Shown one piece after another: positions 12,556 through 23,837 of a stretch of DNA of 64,000 bases. The DNA comes from Prorocentrum cordatum (taxonomy: Eukaryota > Sar > Dinophyceae > Prorocentrales > Prorocentraceae): NCBI GenBank assembly GCA_963575745.1, contig CAUYUJ010019088.1:83501-147500 (forward strand). The letters are read 5' to 3'. The notes under the pieces are model-generated. The model had not been told where the DNA came from. It was given only the letters and a program-made list of their open reading frames with translations, and did not search any database. How positions within the stretch are numbered: the first letter of the stretch is position 1; each line of letters opens with the position of its first letter. The position numbers and the translations under genes are program-made.

Positions 12556-12942
12556 GATTATCATTGGGAGGAGGCGCGAGCGGGAGGAAGGAGGAAGGAG
12601 GAAGGAGGAGCAGTGGGAGGCGTCAGAGTAATAACAAGAACCCCAATCCTTAGGATATGGGGAAATATGGGAAAGTATCGGGAATCCTTTTATTTGTGTG
12701 TATTCATTTGTGTGTCCCAGGGCCCTTTCAAGAAAGCAGGACTGTAACATTGGAGGCTTGAAATTGCAACTGGTGCAGGGAGCAGCAGCTTCGTCCTACA
12801 GCCTGGTGGCCCCACAAGGAGGCAGCCGGATTTTCTCCAGCAGGCAGGGCATGCGTCCCGCAGGGTGTAAGCCCTTTCGTCTGACCATCTTGTATCTGCC
12901 CGCATTCCCGCTCCTGTTTCCTGTCTGTCTCACGCTTTTTCA

Positions 12943-13152
12943 GGTGCGCACCGCTTGCGGAGGCTGTGGTCGCTGGGGAGTGCGGATCTTCATGGTTCTT
13001 TCCCCCACGACGGCGGGAACGACGGACGAGGACGTCGATGAAAACGAAGACGAAGACGACGCTGGCGTACGACGAGGGCACGAGACCGTTCTTAAAAGGG
13101 CCCCTCGAGGACCTGGGGCATCGGGCCCGCCCGGTCGGCCCTCCCCCCGGAT
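12943..13152 (+). CDS. Candidate exon island
   Basis: A T/C-rich stretch ending 'ctttttcag' precedes an open frame that reads Arg/Thr/Lys-rich and then 'TLAYDEGTRPFLKGPLEDLG', a segment with normal-looking protein composition. A further 'gcgcag' acceptor-like site sits at about 13180, followed by a frame with spaced cysteines. No start codon context and no recognised family. May be an internal exon of a + strand host gene. Confidence 0.22.
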
Positions 13153-13369
13153 AGTTACTTTGCCTCTGCCGTTGGCGCAGGTTCGAAGGGAGTGCGCAGC
13201 ACTGTGCGCGCGGGGGCAGGCGCGGGGCTGCCCAGGGCGACAGTGTTGGCTCGTCGGCCCCAGCCCCCGCCTCCGCCCACCGGGTAGTCTGAGATTGTCA
13301 TCGCCAAGTCTGAGATTGTCAGGGGCAGCGATAGGGGGGGCTAGGCATAAGGGGGGGGGGCGCATCGAT

Positions 13370-13510
13370 CCCCCATCGCCCACTGATCGCCGATGGGGGC
13401 CCGATAGCCCCGACCCGCCCATGGAGGTGCGGATGCACTATCGGGGGGCGTATCGCCGATCCATCGACGCTGCATCGCCGATTCCAGGTCGAGGCATCCC
13501 CCCCGATGCC
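13370..13510. repeat. GATCGCCGAT/GGGGGC word cluster
   Basis: CATCGCC, GCCGAT and G5-6 words repeat, resembling the 5650-5765 cluster. No coding signal. Confidence 0.4.
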
Positions 13511-13773
13511 AGTCCCCCCCCTATCGTTGCCCCTCAGATTGCCCCGTGACGAACGACGACAGCACCCGGGCCGGCCCAGGCGACGACGCGGGGTCCGGGG
13601 GCGGCCTCGGCATGGCGCCCGCGTCATTCCTGCAGACCTCCCCGGCCGCGGCCGACGGTCCGCGCACCGCGCCGGCGTCGTCGCCGTCGCCGTCGCCGCC
13701 GCCAGTCGTTGTCCACTTGCGCTGGTCTCGCGTGGGCCTCACGACATCGTTGGTCCGCGGCCGGCACGGCGGT

Positions 13774-14933
13774 GGCTATTATTGTCAGGGCGACGGCGGC
13801 AACGCCAACGCCAACGACAGCAACCACAATCCTTCAAGACTGATCGCTCTTATCTGCCCGCGTGTCTTTTCAACGCGCACATGCCAAAGCCTCGATGCCC
13901 GCCTTCTTCCTCTTCGATGGTGTCCCCCCTGGGGATCTGTCTTCCTTACCTGCCACGTGTATTTGGCGCAGCCCCTAACACAGGGGAGAGGGGCAAGGGG
14001 GAGGGAGAAGGATGGAGCACGAGAGAGAGATCAGTAGGAGGGGGGGGCTGGGAGCAGAAGGCATGCGGCCGAGCTGGACGGGCAGGTCGGGCGGGCCGAT
14101 CCAAACGGGCAGGTCAGGTGGGCCGGCCCGGGCGGCCAGGTCGACTTGTGAGGAATTGAGAGCGCGATTTTGGACAAGACTGTGAGCAAGCTTCAGGCGT
14201 ATGCCTTTGCTGCTTTACGTCGGGCGATGGCTATTATTGTCAGGGCGACGGCGGCAACGCCAACGCCAACGACAGCAACAACAATCGCTCTTATTTGCCA
14301 ACGCCAACGACAGCAACAACAATCGCTCTTATTAGCCAACGGCAACGCCAACGCCAAGACTGATCGCTCTTATTTGCCCGCGTGTCATTTCAACACGCAC
14401 ATGCCAAAACCTTGATACCCGCCTTCATCGTCTTCGCTTCGATGGTGTCCCCCTTGGGGATCTGTCTTCCTTACCTGCCACGTGTATTTGGCGCAGCCGC
14501 TAACACATGGGGAAGAGAGGGGCGAGGGGGAGGGAGGAGGACGGAGCACGAGAGAGACCAGTAGGAGCGGGGCTAGGAGCAGAAAGCACGCGGCCGAAGT
14601 AGACGGGCAGAGCGGGCGGGTAGATCCAAACGGGCATGTCAGGAGGGCGGGCGGCCAGGCGGCCAGGTCGAGTTGTGAGGAACTGGGAGCGCGATGTTGG
14701 ATAATCTTGTGAGCAAGCTTCAGGCATATGCCTTTGCTCAGCGAGCGAAGAACGGGATTAAATCAACTTTTTCGCCGTCGGGGACACCTGCCCCTGGGCG
14801 GCTGCAAAGTTTAAACCCCTACGGTGCCACCGTAAGGGCATAAATTTTCCAGCCGCCCTGGTGCAGGTGTCCCCGACGGCGAAACAGTTTATTTAATCCC
14901 GTTCTTCGCCCGTTAATTTGCTGCTTTACGTCG
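13774..14933. repeat. Tandem segmental duplication (~450 bp), second copy interrupted
   Basis: Copy A (about 13774-14222) and copy B (about 14229-14738 plus 14923-14933) share 'ggctattattgtcagggcga', then 'cttaccTgccacgtgtattt'-type sequence, a GGCGGGC-rich block, and the end 'aagcttcaggcRtatgcctt'. Copy B has an extra internal expansion of 'caacgccaacg' words (about 14280-14360) and is interrupted by a 178-bp foldback element. Frames over it show no family. Confidence 0.9.
14739..14916. mobile_element. Foldback MITE-like element with empty paralogous site
   Basis: The left arm starts 'gcgaagaacgggattaaat' (14744 on) and the right arm ends with its exact complement; arms of about 88 nt meet at 'ggtgccacc' with almost no loop and roughly eight mismatches. 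It is flanked by 6-bp direct repeats 'tttgct' at 14733-14738 and 14917-14922. The other copy of the surrounding duplication has a single 'tttgct' at 14206-14211 running straight into 'gctttacgtcg', so the pre-insertion allele is present in cis. No coding capacity; probably mobilised by a transposase encoded elsewhere. Confidence 0.9.
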
Positions 14934-15084
14934 AGGGCCAGGGGCGAAGTCTGAGGCCCAAGACACGTCCCTATACACAAGCAGGTGCGAGCCCCGGGAG
15001 GAGCACTTTGATTGAAAGACACCATGGGCACCTGGGAGGGGGGTATCAACAACAATTGTACTTAGGGATGAGAACGCAACAACG

Positions 15085-15379
15085 ACAACGACGAAAACGA
15101 CGACGATGACGACGACGACGACGATACTGATGATGATGCTGATGATGATGATGATGCTGATGATGATGATGATATTGATGATGATGATGAGGATGATGCT
15201 GATGAGGATGAGGATGAGGATGGTGATGATGATGATGGTGATGATGCTGCTGCTGATGATGCCGATGGTATGGCGATGAAGATGGTGATGGTGATGGTGA
15301 TGATGGTGATGATGCTGATTGTGGTGGTGGTTATGACGATGCTAATGATGATGAGGCTGGTGATGCTGAGCATGTTGGC

Positions 15380-15431
<52 letters not shown>

Positions 15432-15770
15432 CTGATGCTGATGATGATGCTGATGCTGATGGTGATGGTGGTGTTGGTGGTGCTGATGATGATAATGATC
15501 TGGATAACCATCATGATAAGGAGGCCCCAGAGCATCATGCAGACAGGGAATTGCGATGGTGATGATGATGATGATGATGATGATGATGCTGATGATGATG
15601 ATGATGATGATGATGATAATGATGGTGATGGTGATGCTGACATTCATGATGATGCTGATGCTGATGACGATTATGATGATGAGTTATCATGCTGCGGCTG
15701 ATGGTGATGATTCTGATGATGATGGTCATGATGAAGTTTAATGTGATGATGACGGTGGTGTTGGAGGTGG
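15085..15770. repeat. (GAT)n / (GCT)n trinucleotide array
   Basis: GAT, GCT, GGT and GAC triplets with a ~70-bp mixed island near 15495-15555. Asp-rich, Met-rich, Ile-rich and Ser-rich frames are artefacts. Confidence 0.95.
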
Positions 15771-15787
15771 AGGTGAGGACGGGGCGT

Positions 15788-15833
15788 AAGCATGATGATG
15801 CTGATGATGATGCTGATGATGCTGATGATGATT

Positions 15834-15878
<45 letters not shown>

Positions 15879-15909
15879 GTGATGCTGCTGCTGCTGCTGA
15901 TGCTAATGC

Positions 15910-15972
<63 letters not shown>

Positions 15973-16035
15973 GGAGGAGGAGGAGGAGGAGGAGGAGGAG
16001 GAGGGGAGGAGGAGGAGGAGGGGGAAGAGGAACAC
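15788..16035. repeat. (GAT)n followed by (GAG)n array
   Basis: GAT/GCT triplets to about 15972, then GAG/GGA triplets to about 16025. Confidence 0.95.
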
Positions 16036-16154
16036 TATAAACAGGAGAAGGGGGGAGGAGGATGGAAACGGACGAGGGGTAGAGCTGTGAGAGGCATCAT
16101 TTCTCCCCGTGCCCGTCGGCTGGTCTGTCCGCCGATCCCACCAGGCACCTCGCG

Positions 16155-16230
16155 GGGACCAGAGGCGGTGCTGATGGCCGACAAGTTCGACGTGCTCAAG
16201 GCCCGTCCCCCCAGGTTCGAGGGAGAATGA
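16155..16230 (+). CDS. Candidate short exon island
   Basis: After 'cccaccag' an open frame reads 'VLMADKFDVLKARPPRFEGE' and stops. About 350 bp downstream another frame reads 'LDKFDVSTAPASVG' (near 16540). The similarity between the two short segments suggests duplicated coding sequence, but the lengths are too small to be sure, and a MITE lies between them. Confidence 0.15.
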
Positions 16231-16321
16231 TCGTTCACTCCACCAGCTGCGTTTTCTGGACAGTCCTGCACTTTTCAATTCTCTCTTCGTAGGCATGCTC
16301 ACTACAGGGGTTCGCTTGCAG

Positions 16322-16451
16322 CTTGGCATCGCTCGGACGTGTGCATTTTTTCTCGGCGAGAACCATCGAGGACCATCCTGGACCATCGAGCAAAAAATGC
16401 ACGCACGAAACCGAAAAATGCACGGGAAATGGACGTCCGAGCGACGGCAAG
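16322..16451. mobile_element. 130-bp TIR element, copy 1
   Basis: Starts CTTGGCATCGCTCGGACGTG; the other end is the near-perfect complement ('acgtccgagcgacggcaag'). A sister copy lies at 32077-32208. Internally both have a T-run/A-run pair ('gtgcattttttctcggcga' and 'aaaaatgcac'). Non-coding. The target duplication is unclear ('gcag' on both sides here, not confirmed in the sister copy). Confidence 0.8.
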
Positions 16452-16628
16452 GCAGGGGTGTTGTTGCTTGTCAGGGTGGTTCTTCTGCCCTCTCCGTCCC
16501 TCGCCCCTCCGAATGAGCCTGCCCTCTTCACAGGCGATGCCTACCGCTGGACAAGTTTGACGTCTCTACAGCTCCGGCCTCCGTGGGGGCCCGTCTCGGG
16601 CTCCCGGAGCGGACCGGGACCGGTCGTC

Positions 16629-16750
16629 GAGGAGGAGGAGGAGGAGGCGCAGGGAGAGGAGGATAGGTAGGTTGAGGGAGAGGAGGAGGAGGAGGAGGAG
16701 GAGGAGGAGGAAGAGGAGGAGGAGGAGGAGGAGGAGGGGGAGGAGGAGCT
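16629..16750. repeat. (GAG)n tract
   Basis: GAG/GGA triplets with a short island at 16650-16675. Confidence 0.95.
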
Positions 16751-17190
16751 CAGCTGGACTTCTTCGTCTCTGACGGCAAGGTCGGCCTCGGGGGTCCGCC
16801 TCGGGGATTTGGGTCAGTCAGAAGTCGGTCTGGGCCAGACAGCTTGCCACGATGGGCGTGAGATCGGTCCGGGGGGCGATTTCGAGCAGGTTCTTCGAGG
16901 AGGACGGAGAAGGTGCTGTCCAGGCCGCCCAAGTGGAGGATCGCGTCGCATCGCCGGTGCATTTGCGGCGCGGCTTGCCATGTCTGGTCGGCGTTCTGCC
17001 CTCCTTTTCGCCCGCCCGCCCCTCCTGGTCCTCACCCTCTGGCTCCTCCTCTTTTGGTCCTCCTGGTGCTTTTCCTGGTCCGCCCCCTTCAGTCCTTGCG
17101 TACTCCTGATCCTCGTCCTTCTTCTGGTCCTCCTCCTGCTACGCCTGGTCTGGCTGGTGTTCAGTTCTCCGTCCCACGTGGCACAGAAGG
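16750..17190. other. GC-rich mixed stretch
   Basis: Frames on both strands are open but unconvincing. Part of the + strand, about 16850-16990, reads as ordinary protein composition ('FFEEDGEGAVQAAQVEDRVA'); no family or splice context can be fixed. Confidence 0.3.
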
Positions 17191-17194
17191 AGGA

Positions 17195-17300
17195 TGTGGC
17201 GGAGGAGGAGGAGGAGGAGGCGGACTGAGGAGGAGGAGGAGGAGGGGGAGGAGGAGGAGGATGAGGAGGAAACAGAGGATGATGATGAGGAGGAGGCCTG
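17195..17300. repeat. (GAG)n tract
   Basis: GAG/GGA triplets grading into GATGATGAGGAG. Confidence 0.9.
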
Positions 17301-17375
17301 CACGTGGGCTCCAGGTCCCCCAGGGGTCCTGGTTGGTTTTAGGCCCTCGCCTTTCTGCGTTTTTCAATGTCGCAA

Positions 17376-17482
17376 TTCTCTCTCTCTCTCTCACTCTCTC
17401 TCGCACACACATACACACACTCTCTCACTCTCTCCCTTTCTCCCTCACTCTCTCCCTCTCTTTCCCTCTCTCTCTCTCTGGG
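17376..17482. repeat. (CT)n/(CA)n microsatellite
   Basis: TCTC runs with a short ACACACAT island; about 100 bp. Confidence 0.9.
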
Positions 17483-17484
17483 TG

Positions 17485-17875
17485 ACGCTGTGACTGCTTT
17501 CCTTCTCTTTGTGGGCGGAGGTGGTTCAATCGATTCCCTCTGTGTGTGTGGGGTACCTACAGATTCTCTTTGTTTGTGGGCGGCACACATCGATTCCTAA
17601 TTTCGTTTGAGGGGGAGTCTGGCCCTGGGGAAAGGTCCAAGGCAAAAAAAATGCCCTCTGGATCCACTGGTCCTTGTTTTTTCGGGGCCACAACAAATGA
17701 GACCAGCGGATCCACAGTGACTTCTGTTTTTTTCTGGGGCCTTTCCCCCAGTGCCCAGCCCCCATTGCGAGGAGGCAGCGCCAGGGACCGACGGCAGCCA
17801 GCCTGTCCATGGGCGGCAAGCCAAGCCCTGTCGTCAGCGCCTCTCCTCCTCCTCCTCCTCCTCCCAAGTCTCCTG
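17485..17875. other. Unassigned stretch
   Basis: Short 'attc(c/t)ctctgtgtg'/'gattctctttgtttgtgg' near-repeats at 17530-17600 and a paired 'ccactggtccttgtttttt'/'gtgacttctgttttttt' motif; ends in a short CTC run. No gene recognised. Confidence 0.4.
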
Positions 17876-17879
17876 TCCC

Positions 17880-18786
17880 TCCATCATTACTACGGATTCC
17901 CTACTACGTAAGAGAAGCTTGCGAATGATGCCCTTGCCGAGGATTGTTTATTACGGACTCCTGATTTTGGATTCCATAATTGGGACTCCTTGTAAAGAAC
18001 TTGTTGCTAAGGGGTCCGTACTATTGTTTCCTTAGTAGGGAATCCAGGCTAAGGGTTCCCTGTTCGGGATTCCTGGGCAAGTAGTCCCTTCTGAGGACTC
18101 CAGGTTCAGGGTTCGCTGCTAAGAATTCCGTATTGAGGTTTTCCTTGTCAAGGACTCCTTACCAAGTGTTCCAATATGGTTCCTTGCCAGGAAGTTCTGA
18201 ATCAGAATTTGTTACAAGGTATTCTTTATGGCTGATCCCTGATCCCCTACCTATTGATTATTGCTACGGATTCCTTACCTCGGGCTCCTTAACCAACATC
18301 TCTTGATGAAGGATCCGTTATCAAGGATTCAGTGCGGCGGATTTTCGGTTCAAGGTTCTTGTTGATGGAACCCTTCTTTCGGTCTCCCCACACCAAGAGG
18401 TTCTTTACTAAGGATTCCCAGCTGTGGATTCCTTCGGAAACGGACCCCTATTCCGAATGCCTTACTAGGGATTCCTTACAACGCATTCCTTATTCAGGTT
18501 TCCTCGCTGAGGATTCCTTCGTGAGGCTTTCAGGCCAAGTATATTTCAGTACGAACCCATTGGTAATGACTCCGTGCTAGTGATTCTTGATTGAGCAATG
18601 TTTAGTCGTAAACAAGCATTGCAGACTCCTTACCCGGGATTCCTCTCGACGGCTTCCCCAACATGGATTTCGTGTTGGGAAGTCCTTAATGAGGCTTCCA
18701 GAACAAGGACTCCTTATAACGAGCTCCCAACACTATTCCTGACCAAGGATCCCTACCAAGGTTTCGTCGCTAAGGAGCCTCCACGT

Positions 18787-18864
<78 letters not shown>

Positions 18865-20010
18865 GAGGATTTACCATCGAGGTTTCCTTACCAAGGGTTC
18901 CTTACTGAGGCATCCGTACTGATGGTCGCTTTGTTGTGGCATTTCGATGGAGGATTCCATGCTCAGGGTTCTTGCAACAAAGGGTTCACTAATGAGAGTC
19001 CCCTCGTGCGGATCCCTTGCTGAGGAAGTCCTTCCTGAGGATGTCTTTATCCTACGGGATCCTAAGGAATCCATGCCCTTTATCAAAGGACTCCGTACTA
19101 AAGATTCCTTACGGAATCCATTGTCCAGGCTGCCGTACGCAGGGTTTTGTATGACTGGTTCATTGGCAGGGAACCCTGTGGTTTGATCATTCTTTTAGAT
19201 GTGTTCAGTAGCAACTCCTTCTCGAAGGCTCCTTTTTCTAAAGGAACCTTGCAAACAAAGGAGCCCCCCCCCACCAGGGATTCCTGGCCAAGGAATCCCT
19301 ATCACGGCTTCCAGGGCACGGATTCCGTATTGGAATTTCGCATTCAGAACTTCTCACAACAGGTTATTCACCGCGGACCTCCGTGACGGATTCGTCAGTA
19401 ATGTTCCGCCATGCAGGATTCTTGGGCAAGGACTCCCTATTATTGATTCCGTGCGGCGGATTCCCTAGCAGACATCCTTACCGCCCGAGGATTCCGAAGG
19501 GCTCCTGCGTGAGGGTTCACGATTTTGGTAAGCCCTTACTGAACATCTTTTATTGCGGATTCCTTGCTAAGGTTTCTTTTGTTTTGGGTTCCTTACAAAA
19601 GGACCTCGTATGACGGATTCCTTGATGAGGATCCCTTGCTGAGGCTTCCGCACGAAGGATTTCTCACCACATCGCATGCTTACGCACCCTTTTAGGATTT
19701 CACATTGAGAGGTGATTCGTCACAAATCATGATTGGAGAGTCCTTCCTAAGGATTCCTTACGGAGAATGCTTCACCACTAATCGTTCTTTTTTATCATTC
19801 GTCATTTACTGCGGCTTCCAGAATGGAGTCCTTACCAAGAGCTCCCTTCCAAGGATCTCGTACAACATATTTCTTACCAAGGAGCCCTACTAAGGACTCG
19901 TTGCTAAGGCTCCTCCATTCATGATTCCTTACGATTGGTTTCCGATTGTGGATTTATTGCTAGTGATTCCTTGGTACGGATTCCTCAGTAAGGTTTCCTT
20001 GCTGAGAATC
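17880..20010. repeat. ~14-bp GGATTCCTT(A/G)C repeat field
   Basis: About 2.1 kb of highly degenerate tandem units such as 'ggattccttacaac', 'gcattccttattca', 'ggtttcctcgctga' (14 bp each, e.g. 18475-18535). 'AAGGATTCCTT' forms short palindromes. A pure poly(T) run of about 72 nt sits at 18790-18861. Confidence 0.9.
18790..18861. repeat. Poly(T) run, ~72 nt
   Basis: Uninterrupted T on the + strand inside the GGATTCCTT field. It resembles the poly(T) runs in the 37.8-43 kb satellite. Exact length may be affected by sequencing. Confidence 0.9.
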
Positions 20011-20084
20011 ATTCATTAGGAATACATTTATCGGTGCAATAACCCTCGGCGCAGCTTGGGTACATGAGCAAAGGGAGAGGGAAC

Positions 20085-20151
20085 GAGAGAGAGAGAGAGA
20101 GATAATAGAGAGAGGGTCATATAATGAGAGACAGAGAGACAGAGGGAACGA

Positions 20152-20187
<36 letters not shown>

Positions 20188-20312
20188 AAATACGTAGAGG
20201 GATAGACGGGGGGAGAGAGAGAGAGAGAGAGATTTGCATATACATTTTTATAGCCGAAATTGTATATAAAGAGAGAGAGAGATACATATAGATAGAGAGC
20301 GAGAGAAGGATC

Positions 20313-20362
<50 letters not shown>
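20085..20362. repeat. GA / CT / TA microsatellites
   Basis: GAGA runs, a CTCT run (20152-20172) and TA runs (20172-20186 and 20322-20358) with short unique spacers. Confidence 0.95.
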
Positions 20363-20363
<1 letters not shown>

Positions 20364-20479
20364 CCGCACACGAGTCTCAAAACAACGCCAGTTAAATGCT
20401 TGACGCTTCGCGTAACCCCACCAGCCCATCCAGAATCGATGCCCAGAGGATTTTTTCCTCTATCAGGGAAGTGGGCAGC

Positions 20480-21240
20480 ACACAGGAAGGGTCCCCTGGG
20501 GGAGGCCTCTTGGAGCGTCTTGGGGGCCTCTTGGCGGTCCCGGGCGCCTCTTAGAGCGTTTTGGGTGCCTCGGAGAGCTTCTTGGGGCCTCTTGGGGGTC
20601 TCTTGAGAGCGTTTTGGGGGCCTCTTGGGCGCCTGTTGGGGCCTCCTGGGGCCTCCTGGGCGCCTCTTGGGAGCCTAGGAAGCGCTCTTGGAGCCCTCTT
20701 GTGCCATCTTGGAGCCATCTTGAGGCCTCGGATGTCCATCGGAAGCGAAAAAGCGAGAACGCCAACAACATTGATGTTACCCTAAGGTTTTGGAAGGGTT
20801 TTGGCCTCTTCGGGGCCTCTTGGGGGAGCTCTTGGCCACTTAGAGACGTCTTGGATCGGATTTGGGGCCTCTTCGAGCATCGTGGGAGCCAACTTGAGGC
20901 ATCTTGGGATATCTTGAGCCATCTTGGAGGTCACCTTGGGCTCTCCCAGGCGCTCTTGGAGTAATCTTAAGCAGTGCCCACCCCCAGGAGGCCAACATGT
21001 GGCCAACACCTTCGTAAAATCAATGATTTTGGCATTCTCGCTGAGGCCCCTTGGAGCGTCTTGGGTGTCTCTGGGGGGCCTCTTGGGGGCCTCTTGGGGG
21101 TCTCTTGGGAGCCTCTCGGGGGCATCCTGGGGGCCTCTTGGGGGCCTCTTGGGGCCTCCTGGCCGCCTCTTGGGGCCCTCTTGAAGCGCTCTTGGGAGCC
21201 TTGGGAGCGCTTTTGGGGTCATCCTGGGGGACATCGATCA
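20480..21240. repeat. Second CTTGG repeat field
   Basis: Same family as 6730-10290: CTTGGGGGCCT-type units. Cassette remnants: one at about 20735-20815 ('catcggaagcgaaaaagcga') and one at about 20990-21045 containing 'aaaatcaatgattttggc'. Confidence 0.9.
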
Positions 21241-21339
21241 AATAAGAGGGGAGCTTCAATTAAGCCCCCCCCCAAGAGACCAAAATGGGGCCACTACCTT
21301 AGTAACCGTTCCCCTTCCTCCCTTCTCCCCCGCTCCTCC

Positions 21340-21655
21340 GTATAGAGTTTTGTTCATGCTCGATCAAGCCTTAATCGAATTCCACCGCCGATTTATCCGA
21401 CTTCAATGGTGTCCTAATCGGGCCCAATCCAATCCTGAAGACGTCTTAGTATCGCTTTACCAAGCTTCAGTCCAATCCTGCGAAGGCCCTATCAAACTTT
21501 AATATAATCTTGACATGTTCGGATCTAACTTTCACGGCATCCAAGCCAGGCTCTATCCAATTTCGATACTATCCTACTACAGCTGGGTCCAGCTCTATTT
21601 GAATCACAATGTCATCATCCGATTCGAGCTATATCCAGCTATCAAAAATCTTACA
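21340..21655. repeat. Low-GC degenerate ~35-bp repeat
   Basis: 'ccaatcctg', 'ctatc(c/a)aa(c/t)tt' and 'atccagct' words recur at roughly 30-40 bp intervals. Less GC-rich than its neighbours; no coding signal. Confidence 0.35.
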
Positions 21656-21689
21656 AGGGCATGACCCAGCCTTGTGGCATCCTGTTAAG

Positions 21690-21735
21690 GCTCGATCGTC
21701 GTCGTCGTCGTCGTCGTCGTCGTCTTCGTCGTCGC
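21690..21735. repeat. (CGT)n tract
   Basis: GTC/CGT triplets, about 12-15 copies. Confidence 0.9.
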
Positions 21736-22125
21736 TGCCCGACGGCGCCAGCGCTGGCGCCCTGCGCTCGCCGTCGTCGGTTGCCACTGGGGAGGGAGGG
21801 GGCTGTCACCCGTCCCTTCCAATTCAGGGCTCCCCCCCCCGCCCGGTTCGACCTCCCATGTGTTGGGGGGAAGGCCCCCCCCCCTCGTTGTGAACCTCGC
21901 CCCCGTCCATCTCTTTCGCTGGTGCAGCCAACTCTGCATCGCCGCCGACAGAAAATGGTTCCGATTGCTGTAGCGGCGGCCCGTGCGCGTGTGTGTTTGG
22001 CTCCCTCGCTGCCCCTCAGGCCGCCAGGGTCGCTCCTGTGTGTTGCCGAGGGTGTCCTCGCCGGACGGGCGAGGGCGTCGCGGAGGGTGTCCTCGCCCAG
22101 GTGGCGGCCGCCGGCCTCCTCCGCA

Positions 22126-22921
22126 GGCGGGCGAGCCGGAGGAGGTCGCCCCAGACGCCGCCGAGCACGCCATCGAGCGCGAGTATGACGCGCTCAACTG
22201 GGCCGCGCTGCCCGCCCAGGCGGGCCCGCGGCGCGCCGCGGCCCAGGCCTCCCCCCTGCCGTTCCGAGCGCGGGGCGAGGGAGGCGGCGCCGGCGGCGGC
22301 AGCGCTGACGGCGGGAACGGAGGCGGCCACGAGGTGGCGACGCCTCCCCGGGCGAGGCGGGGGGCGGGCGAGGGAGCAGGCGCCGGCGACAGCTGCGCGG
22401 CGCTCGCAGCGCCCCTGAGCCAGCTCGCCCCTGGGCTGGTCTCCCCCCCCCCCCCGCCCGGGCCTGCGCCGACGCGGCGGGCGACGGCGAGGCCGCGGGC
22501 GACCCCCTAGGAGAGCGCCATTGGGGCGCTCCACGCCGGCTCGCCCCCGGAGAGCGCCCGCGAGGCCGGCGGGGGCGAGGCGGACGGCTGCGAGCCTGCT
22601 GCAGCGGCCGCGCGCCAGGGCCGGAAACGCCAGGCCCGGGCGGCGAAGGCGGCGGCTGGCGCCGACGCGGCGGGCTCCGCCGAGGCGGCGCCCCTGGGCG
22701 CGCAGGAGCTGCGGGTCTGCCTTGCGCAGTTTCTCGCCCTCGGCGGCTGGGGCGCGGCGCGGGCGGTCGCCTGGCGGTTGGGAGTCCCCACGCAACGGCG
22801 CCTCAGCGCCGTCCGCCGCGAGCTGCTGGCTCAGCTGGGCGCGCTCAGCGACGCCGCCTTCTGGCGGGTCGTGGCCCGGGTGGCCGCGGCCGAGGCGGCC
22901 CGGCTGGGCCTGGGCGCCTAG
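22126..22921 (+). CDS. Candidate host coding region, unknown function
   Basis: After 'ctcctccgcag' (about 22125) a + frame reads 'DAAEHAIEREYDALNWAALP', then Ala/Gly-rich sequence to a stop at 22508-22510. Directly after that, the same frame reads on from 22511 to a TAG at 22919-22921, with 'LRVCLAQFLALGG', 'RRELLAQLGALSDAAFWRVV' and a final 'AAEAARLGLGA'. A GT (22439) to AG (22510) segment with a C run could be an intron removing the stop. The C-terminal ~80 residues look like regular amphipathic helices. Composition is Ala/Arg-rich at very high GC, so chance openness is a real alternative; the opposite strand is also open. No domain family recognised. Confidence 0.35.
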
Positions 22922-22929
22922 GCGGCCGC

Positions 22930-23536
22930 GGGCGCCCTCTGGAGGCGGTCCGCGGGGCGGCCGCGCGGCGACGTTGAGGCCCGCCGCGCGGCGGTGGCGC
23001 GCGCTCCGCCAGCTGGGGCGCGCTGAGGCGGCGGCGCTGGCCCAGCCGCGCCTGATTTGCTTTGCTGGTGCTCCTGCTGCTGCTGCTTCTCTGCCCCGCG
23101 TCCCTCTCCCCTTCTGCTCTCTTCCTCCCCCTTAGCCACAGGGCGATATCTCTTGGCTGGTAAAAAGTGTTGCCGACTCCTGCCCCTGGTCCTGCTGGCA
23201 ATTCGTTCCCCTTCCCTTCCCGCCTCGTGGCGGTCGTGGGTCCGACTGCGCGAGCTTCAGCGGCAGAAGGTGATGGGCGGCCACGCGACGAGGTGGGCAT
23301 TGAAGTCCAGACCACCCGCGGGGGCGCGAAGATAATCGCACTTCGCGCGTCGCGTTCTGGGCTGGAACCCGTTTCTTTTTTGCTTTGGGCATGACGGGCG
23401 TCATGGTCCCCCGGCCCCCCTCCCCCCCCATGACGTAACGCTCCCCCCCCCCCCAGTGCGTTCCGGGCACTGGCGCCGTGCGCGTCGTGATCCGCATAGG
23501 TGTCCGCGTAGGAACCCGTAGAAGAGTCTGGTCCGC
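22930..23536. other. GC-rich stretch, downstream of the candidate gene
   Basis: Could hold 3' UTR or intergenic DNA of the candidate gene; C-runs near 23410-23455. No motif recognised. Confidence 0.3.
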
Positions 23537-23537
23537 A

Positions 23538-23605
<68 letters not shown>
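23537..23605. repeat. (CGT)n tract, ~22 copies
   Basis: Uninterrupted GTC/CGT triplets; degenerate TCGTCG words continue to about 23670. Confidence 0.97.
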
Positions 23606-23837
23606 TCGCCTCTCGTTGCTCGTCGCCCGTCGCTCGTCGGTCGTCGGTCATCGTCGTCGCGCGCTCGCGGACGTCGCTGGGGCTCATCTTTTTTTGTGTG
23701 GACCGATGACGGCAATCATCTGGGATTGGGGAGGGGGCCGATGACGTCGCGTTTCGCGCCGGCGGCGTCTTGGAACGCCCAGGAATCACAAAGGGCGGGA
23801 CGCAGCAGCATGTCGGTGGCGATCTGCACCACAACGC

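Noticed and set aside
15062-16386. Asp-, Met-, Ile- and Ser-rich frames, also at 26.1-26.6 and 53.9-54.5 kb
   Set aside because: All are GAT/GCT trinucleotide arrays with no flanking domain.
16322-16451. A 4-bp target duplication 'gcag' for the 130-bp TIR family
   Set aside because: Not reproduced at the second copy, so TSD length is left open.
22016-22795. A 259-codon minus-strand frame antisense to the candidate gene
   Set aside because: Open because of extreme GC; Arg/Ala/Pro composition without helical periodicity, unlike the + frame.
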